A stretch of 11,433 nucleotides of DNA from Planktothrix sp. UBA8402. GTDB taxonomy: Bacteria; Cyanobacteriota; Cyanobacteriia; Cyanobacteriales; Microcoleaceae. The position numbers and the translations under genes were made by a program. The stretch spans positions 1 through 11,433 of the forward strand of contig DMPJ01000055.1 in the NCBI GenBank assembly GCA_003456035.1, written 5' to 3'. The notes beneath the pieces were generated by a model that was given only the letters and a program-made list of their open reading frames with translations, had not been told where the DNA came from and ran no database searches. Below are positions 6,997-11,433 of the stretch, one piece after another. Numbering within the stretch: the first letter of the stretch is position 1; the number at the start of each line of letters is the position of its first letter.

Positions 6997-8421
6997 ATGA
7001 ACTCCTTAAATAAAACCGTGAAAACCTCAATTTTAAGTGCTTCCCAGGAAACACTCCATAAAAAATCAACTCCAATTTCTGCTAATTTAGGAGGTCGAAA
7101 TCGACAACCAATTGCTTTAATTTCTATTCATGGAGACCCGGACGTTGATATTGGTAGGGAAGAAGCCGGAGGTCAAAATGTATACGTTCGCCAAGTTGGT
7201 GAAGCCTTAGCTAAATTAGGTTGGCAGGTGGATATGTTCACGCGCAAAATTCACCCCGACCAACCTAGTATTGTCCAGCATTCTCCCCATTGTCGGACAA
7301 TTCGCCTCAAAGCCGGGCCATTGGAATATATTCCCCGGGACGAATTGTTTGAATATTTACCCGAATTTGTCACCGCGTTTCAAAATTTCCAAGCCAAAGA
7401 AGGGACAAATTACCCCCTAGTTCATACTAACTATTGGTTATCAGCTTGGGTGGGACTGCAACTCAAACAACAGCATAATCTTCAGTTGATTCATACCTAC
7501 CATTCTTTAGGTAAGGTAAAATATCAAACTGTTGCCCACCGTCCTCTGATTGCAGAGACTCGGTTAGCCATTGAACAGCAAATTTTAGAACAATCTAATA
7601 CGGTTGTTGCCACCAGTCCCCAAGAAGCAGAAGCTCTGCGTCATTTGGTATCCCAAAATGGTCATATTTCTATGATTCCTTGCGGCACAAATTTAGATAA
7701 TTTCCACGTTATTTCTAAACCAGAAGCGCGACTAAAATTAGGGTTAGACCCCCATGAATCTATTATTTTATATGTGGGAAGATTTGACCCCCGCAAAGGA
7801 ATTGAAACCTTAGTTCGGGCTTGTTATCAATACCAAAAAACAACGGGAAGACGGTTTAAATTGATGATTGCTGGCGGGTCTGATGCTAACAAATCTGACG
7901 GTCAAGAACGCCGACGCATTGAAGATTTGGTGAAGGAATTAGGGTTAACAGAACAAACCTATTTCCCTGGGCAATTAAGCCATAATATTTTACCTTTGTA
8001 TTATGCTGCCGCCGATGTTTGCGTTGTTCCTAGTCATTATGAACCCTTTGGGTTAGTAGCAATAGAAGCGATGGCTTGCGGGACTCCGGTAATTGCTTCT
8101 AATGTGGGTGGGTTGAAATTTACCGTGATTCCTGAAGAAACAGGGTTATTAGTTTCACCTCAAGATATTGACGGTTTTACTAATGCGATTAACCGAATTT
8201 TAACCGATGATATTTGGACGCAGAAACTTAGAAAACAGGCATCAGTTCGAGTTAGTGAAAACTTTAGTTGGGCAGAGGTTGCTATTCGTCTAAGTGACTT
8301 ATATCGGCGGATTTTGGCAGAATCAATTATGGATGAAAGATTGTTACCTCGCTCACGTTCTTTAGTGGTGTCTGAAGTTACAGCTATTCCCCCAACGACC
8401 TCAACTCGCAAAGTTTCTTAA
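6997..8421 (+). CDS. GT4-family glycosyltransferase, sucrose-phosphate-synthase/MshA-like
   Basis: A GT-B glycosyltransferase of 474 residues. The N-terminal motif IHGDPDVDIGREEAGGQNVYVRQVGEAL at about 44-71 contains the GGQNVYV element shared by sucrose phosphate synthase, sucrose synthase and MshA-type enzymes. HTNYWLSAWVG at 143-153 and HTYHSLGKVK at 166-175 fit the same group. The donor domain has PCGTNLDNF at 228-236, GRFDPRKG at 261-268, IAGGSD at 291-296 and EPFGLVAIEAMACGTPVIAS at 349-368 (E-x7-E: E349 and E357). It could make a sucrose-like disaccharide phosphate, a glucosylglycerate-like solute or another glucoside; the acceptor is not decided by these motifs. No phosphatase domain is fused. 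Residues 1-35 and 445-474 are low in structure and look like poorly conserved tails. A glucosidase gene follows after 290 bases that contain palindromic repeats. Confidence 0.85.
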   Translation: MNSLNKTVKTSILSASQETLHKKSTPISANLGGRNRQPIALISIHGDPDVDIGREEAGGQNVYVRQVGEALAKLGWQVDMFTRKIHPDQPSIVQHSPHCRTIRLKAGPLEYIPRDELFEYLPEFVTAFQNFQAKEGTNYPLVHTNYWLSAWVGLQLKQQHNLQLIHTYHSLGKVKYQTVAHRPLIAETRLAIEQQILEQSNTVVATSPQEAEALRHLVSQNGHISMIPCGTNLDNFHVISKPEARLKLGLDPHESIILYVGRFDPRKGIETLVRACYQYQKTTGRRFKLMIAGGSDANKSDGQERRRIEDLVKELGLTEQTYFPGQLSHNILPLYYAAADVCVVPSHYEPFGLVAIEAMACGTPVIASNVGGLKFTVIPEETGLLVSPQDIDGFTNAINRILTDDIWTQKLRKQASVRVSENFSWAEVAIRLSDLYRRILAESIMDERLLPRSRSLVVSEVTAIPPTTSTRKVS

Positions 8422-8711
8422 AGTTTTGAAAGTTGAGTTTAGGGTAATTTTTGAGTCACGGCATAAATGCTACAGATTATCCCCCTAACTAACCCCCCGG
8501 TAGAGACGTTGCATGCAACGTCTCTACCTGGGGGGGTAGACGTTGCATACAACGTCTCTACCTGGGGAAATGTGTAGCAAACATTTCATGATGGAATATA
8601 AAAACTTTATGTAAATTTCAAAAAATTAGTCTTATACTTAAACTAAAGATATATAAAATATGAAATAAATTTCTTATTTTTCTTTTTAGCAAAAATCACA
8701 ATAATCTACTC
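8422..8711. other. 290-base intergenic region with palindromic repeats
   Basis: The first part is AT-rich without signals. At 8493-8562 it holds two related palindromes (separate entry). After them AAATGT 8568-8573 and ACATTT 8581-8586 form a small hairpin. TATACT at 8633-8638 and TATAAA at 8652-8657 resemble -10 boxes ahead of the glucosidase gene, but no -35 partner is clear. No ribosome site is seen before its ATG at 8712. Confidence 0.4.
8493..8562. repeat. tandem palindromic repeat, perfect copy plus decayed copy
   Basis: Copy 1 at 8499-8528 is a perfect 30-base palindrome with arms GGTAGAGACGTTGCA and TGCAACGTCTCTACC. It is extended by CCCCCC (8493-8498) facing a G run (8530-8536) with one bulged T. 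Copy 2 at 8535-8562 is the same unit with two bases lost from the left arm (GTAGAGACG becomes GTAGACG) and G to A beside the centre. The shared CTGGGG border after both copies suggests duplication. I recall this palindrome as a dispersed intergenic repeat of cyanobacteria. As RNA each copy would be a strong hairpin between the second glycosyltransferase and the glucosidase. Confidence 0.9.
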
Positions 8712-10979
8712 ATGATCTCAGAAAAAATTGAATTTGACGGTAGAGTATTTGTTCCGGCTGAGGAATTACCTACATCAGAATGGCCTTGTTTTGTCAATCA
8801 GCGACCTCAACCAACTTTAACCCTGAAAGATGATGACTTATTTTTAATTACAGATACCCTCGGTAATATCACGCCTTTTTTAGACGATGACCGCCAAGCC
8901 AGCGTCGGTTTATTTTGCCAGGATACCCGTTTTTTATCTCGATTAGAATTACAAATTGCCGGACAATCTCCGATTTTTCTTAGTAGTAATGCTCAAAAAG
9001 GATTTGCCTTATCCGTATTATGTGCTAATCCCAAAATTAACGACCAAATTCCCGCCGAAACCATTGGAATAGAGCGAGAAATTGTATTAAACGGCGGATT
9101 ATTTGAAGAAGTTAAAATTACTAATTATCGGACATCACCTGTGCAGATTGAAATTTGTATTAGCTTTGATTCCGATTTTGTTGATTTATTTGAAATTCGC
9201 GGTTTTAATCGAGAGCGACAAGGACGAGTATTTCGCCGTCTAATTGAAGCCCCTAAATTATTAGAAACTGAAAATTCTGAACCTCAAATTATCACTCCCG
9301 AAAGCGGACAAAAAGAAATTAATCTTGGCTATCAAGGACTTGATGGAAGTTTCATGGAATCCCGAATCCGATTTGTACATCATCAACCCGATTCCATTCA
9401 AAATAATACCGCAATTTGGCAATTAAATTTAGAATCCCATGAAACCCAAACTATTGGTTATCGGTTACAAATGTTAACTAATAATCGCCCTACTTCTGCC
9501 ATTCATACCCCGGCTACTTTAATTCAAGCCAAAGCCGCAGAATTGATGGAAGAACAACAATGGCGAACATCGGTAACTCAAATTCGGTCAAATAATCGTA
9601 GTTTTAATCGCATTATTGAACAAGCCGAACAAGACATTTATCTATTGCGTCAAACCTTTGGAAAAGAAAAGGGAGTATCCGCCGGAGTCCCTTGGTTTTC
9701 CTGTTTATTCGGTCGAGATTCAATTATTACCGCCTCTCAAACCTTAATTCTTGACCCGGAAATTGCCCGTTCTACCTTAATAATTTTAGCTCAATATCAA
9801 GGACAAACCTATGATGATTGGCGTGATGAAGAACCCGGAAAAATTCTTCACGAACTACGCATGGGAGAGATGGCAAGGTGTCGAGAAATCCCCCATACTC
9901 CCTATTATGGAACTATTGATGCTACGCCCCTTTGGTTAATGTTATATGCAGAATATTTTGCCTGGACACACGACATTGAAACCCTAGATAAATTATGGCA
10001 AAATGCCCTGTTAGCAATGGATTGGATTGATGCCAAATGTAAAGAAACTGGATATCTTTATTATAGTTGTAAATCCTCTAGGGGATTAGTTAATCAAGGC
10101 TGGAAAGATTCAGGAGATTGTATGGTTAAACGGGATGGAACTATTGCTAATGCTCCGATGGCTTTGTGTGAAGTTCAAGCCTATGTTTATGCGGCAAAAG
10201 TGCGGATGACTGAATTAGCTAAAATGCGAAAACGGATTGATTTAGCAGACCGTTGGCAAGAGGAAGCTCGACAACTTAAAATCCGTTTTAATCAAGATTT
10301 TTGGTTAAAAGATCAGGATTTTTGTGCCTTAGCATTAGATGGAGAAGGACAACCCGTTGATAGTATTAGTTCTAACCCGGGTCATTGTTTACAGTTAGGA
10401 ATTTTAACCCCTGAAAATGCTAAAAATGTCGCGGAAAGATTATTAGCACCTGATATGTTTAGTGGTTGGGGAATTAGGACTTTAAGTAGTTTATCTCCGG
10501 CTTATAATCCGATGGGATATCATACGGGTTCAGTCTGGCCCCATGATAATAGTTTAATCGCATTAGGATTGCGATCGATTGGATTTATTGATCCGGCTTT
10601 TGAAGTCGCCCAAGGGTTATTTGATATGACGATGCAGCAACCATTACAACGACCCCCAGAATTATTTTGTGGTTTTTCACGCATTGAAGGAAGTGCACCC
10701 GTTAGATATCCTGTTGCTTGTTCACCTCAAGCCTGGGCGAGTGGTAGTATTTTTCAACTGTTACAAATGATGATGAATTTAGTTCCCGATGCTTCGACTA
10801 ATCACTTGAGAATTATTGATCCTTCTTTACCTGAATCTATTAATCAGATCTCGATTCATAATTTAAAAATTGGTTCGACTGTAATTGATTTAGAATTTGA
10901 ACGTGATCAAGATGAAAATGCCACCGCCTGTCGAGTTCTGAAAAAACGGGGTAATTTACGGGTGATGATTGAGGCATAA
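8712..10979 (+). CDS. amylo-alpha-1,6-glucosidase / glycogen-debranching-type glycosidase
   Basis: The 755-residue protein has two domains of the bacterial glycogen-debranching family. A beta-rich N-terminal domain spans about 41-250 (GLFCQDTRFLSRLEL at 66-80, the GDE_N_bis pattern). A GH15-like (alpha/alpha)6 barrel spans about 300-695, with PWFSCLFGRDSI at 327-338, DEEPGKILHE at 372-381, YYGTIDATPLW at 398-408, NQGWKDSGD at 461-469, GWGIRTLS at 585-592, YHTGSVWPHDNS at 603-614 and SPQAWASGS at 671-679. The acidic residues in the EPGK, KDSGD and VWPHD segments sit where the family keeps its catalytic and substrate contacts. Its last about 55 residues form a short beta extension. It should hydrolyse alpha-glucosidic bonds in the cytoplasm; this subgroup differs from GlgX, and its substrate may be an oligosaccharide or glucoside rather than glycogen. 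It follows two glycosyltransferases on the same strand, which suggests that it trims or recycles their product. No clear ribosome site is visible. Confidence 0.88.
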   Translation: MISEKIEFDGRVFVPAEELPTSEWPCFVNQRPQPTLTLKDDDLFLITDTLGNITPFLDDDRQASVGLFCQDTRFLSRLELQIAGQSPIFLSSNAQKGFALSVLCANPKINDQIPAETIGIEREIVLNGGLFEEVKITNYRTSPVQIEICISFDSDFVDLFEIRGFNRERQGRVFRRLIEAPKLLETENSEPQIITPESGQKEINLGYQGLDGSFMESRIRFVHHQPDSIQNNTAIWQLNLESHETQTIGYRLQMLTNNRPTSAIHTPATLIQAKAAELMEEQQWRTSVTQIRSNNRSFNRIIEQAEQDIYLLRQTFGKEKGVSAGVPWFSCLFGRDSIITASQTLILDPEIARSTLIILAQYQGQTYDDWRDEEPGKILHELRMGEMARCREIPHTPYYGTIDATPLWLMLYAEYFAWTHDIETLDKLWQNALLAMDWIDAKCKETGYLYYSCKSSRGLVNQGWKDSGDCMVKRDGTIANAPMALCEVQAYVYAAKVRMTELAKMRKRIDLADRWQEEARQLKIRFNQDFWLKDQDFCALALDGEGQPVDSISSNPGHCLQLGILTPENAKNVAERLLAPDMFSGWGIRTLSSLSPAYNPMGYHTGSVWPHDNSLIALGLRSIGFIDPAFEVAQGLFDMTMQQPLQRPPELFCGFSRIEGSAPVRYPVACSPQAWASGSIFQLLQMMMNLVPDASTNHLRIIDPSLPESINQISIHNLKIGSTVIDLEFERDQDENATACRVLKKRGNLRVMIEA

Positions 10980-10990
10980 TTAGAGAAGAA

Positions 10991-11121
10991 GGGCGGGTTT
11001 ATCAATATTATTGATCGGATTTGAAAGATTGTATAGAACCCGCCCCTACGGATTTTATCTGATGTAGGGGCGGGTTCTTTAGGGTTTTTGTTTGCCCTGA
11101 TTAATCTTCCTAAACCCGCCC
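10991..11121. repeat. nested inverted repeats, compound dispersed element
   Basis: Outer arms are GGGCGGGTTTA at 10991-11001 and TAAACCCGCCC at 11111-11121, a perfect 11-base inverted repeat 109 bases apart. Inside lie a 15-base near-palindrome ATCAATATTATTGAT at 11001-11015 and a strong hairpin at 11035-11078. The sharing of a GCGGGTT core by outer and inner arms suggests related units inserted or duplicated into one another. It resembles a MITE-like element; no flanking target duplication is evident to me. Confidence 0.75.
11035..11078 (+). terminator. 15-base-pair GC-rich hairpin, probable terminator of the sugar cluster
   Basis: AGAACCCGCCCCTAC at 11035-11049 and GTAGGGGCGGGTTCT at 11064-11078 pair perfectly over a 14-base loop. 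TTTAGGGTTTTTG follows, a broken T-rich tail. It stands 56 bases after the glucosidase stop and could end transcription. The same unit looks like a common cyanobacterial repeat, so termination may be a by-product. Confidence 0.55.
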
Positions 11122-11169
11122 AATTCAACTATCAACAATCTTTGCAGATTCAACCAGATTTAAAGAAAT

Positions 11170-11194
11170 GGTGGGTGCGCTGCGCTTACCCACC
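11170..11194. repeat. short palindromic repeat at the end of the last gene
   Basis: GGTGGGT at 11170-11176 and ACCCACC at 11188-11194 flank GCGCTGCGCTT. I recall this unit as a widely dispersed cyanobacterial repeat. It touches the stop codon of the minus-strand gene at 11195 and could act as its transcript end. Confidence 0.75.
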
Positions 11195-11433
11195 CTACGT
11201 TTTAGAAGTCAAGAAAGATTGATAGTTTTTAACAGCTTCGGGTTGAGATGGAACAGCTTTTTTGATTAATATTACTCCATCTCTAAAATCAATAATCCCG
11301 TATTCTTTATTAGCGGTTAATTGTTCAATCCGTTGATTAATTTCTTTGAAGGCATCGCGATCGCCTGAAAACGCAATTCCATATTTTTTTAATTGCCATA
11401 AATCTGCTAAAATATATTCAACAGAAATCACGT
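11195..11433 (-). CDS. hypothetical protein, C-terminal part (5' end at or beyond the window edge)
   Basis: The minus frame is open from the right edge to a TAG at 11195-11197 and gives about 78 residues. A GTG at 11429-11431 could be a start, but the edge is only two bases away, so the real start may be outside. The protein is soluble in character: VEYILADLWQLKKYGIAF, then an acidic-basic helix (AFKEINQRIEQL), then two beta strands (YGIIDFRDGVILIKKA). I do not recognise the family and no function can be assigned. It carries a HIP1 site, which supports native cyanobacterial DNA. A short repeat abuts its stop codon. Confidence 0.6.
   Translation of the reverse strand, partial: VISVEYILADLWQLKKYGIAFSGDRDAFKEINQRIEQLTANKEYGIIDFRDGVILIKKAVPSQPEAVKNYQSFLTSKT

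Noticed and set aside
8160..8411. Minus-strand frame opposite the end of the second glycosyltransferase
   Set aside because: It is antisense to the real gene and its product has no recognisable features.
8499..8562. Two near-identical units suggesting a CRISPR array
   Set aside because: There are only two copies, each a full palindrome, with almost no spacer between them; this is a dispersed palindromic repeat.
10907..11128. Minus-strand frame of 73 codons across the end of the glucosidase and the repeat patch
   Set aside because: It overlaps the glucosidase C-terminus and is otherwise made of inverted-repeat DNA.

Overview
The window looks like chromosomal DNA of a cyanobacterium, possibly a low-GC filamentous one of the Planktothrix/Oscillatoria type (genus is inference). 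Evidence: five HIP1 octamers (GCGATCGC), adjacent DUF2499 and DUF3593 membrane proteins, a cyanobacterial-type CsaB, and short palindromic repeats of kinds I recall as dispersed in cyanobacterial genomes. I see no tRNA, rRNA, transposase, CRISPR array or phage gene.

Layout. (1) 1-867, plus strand: the C-terminal part of an NB-ARC/STAND ATPase cut by the left edge. (2) 1016-3523, minus strand: a probable four-gene operon transcribed leftward. It holds DUF2499 and DUF3593 membrane proteins, a membrane-anchored PhnD-type substrate-binding protein with a C-terminal OB-like domain, and a small secreted protein with no ATG, GTG or TTG start at its natural N-terminus. (3) 3635-5344, plus strand: csaB (polysaccharide pyruvyl transferase family) followed closely by trmB (tRNA m7G46 methyltransferase). 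(4) 5345-5785: a 441-base gap with no convincing gene. (5) 5786-10979, plus strand: a carbohydrate cluster of two different GT-B glycosyltransferases and a 755-residue glycogen-debranching-type glucosidase. (6) 10980-11194: a compact patch of inverted repeats. (7) 11195-11433, minus strand: the C-terminal part of a small unknown protein.

How the genes may work together. The two glycosyltransferases and the debranching-type hydrolase lie in one direction and could make and trim a glucoside, a sucrose-like compatible solute or an oligosaccharide; no substrate can be read from the sequence. The DUF2499-DUF3593-PhnD set is the least explained part: a solute-binding protein is encoded beside two three-helix membrane proteins, with no ABC permease or ATPase in view. 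The most checkable anomalies are the missing canonical start near 1621-1651, a sharp composition change inside csaB near 4190, and the repeat patches at 8493-8562 and 10991-11194.
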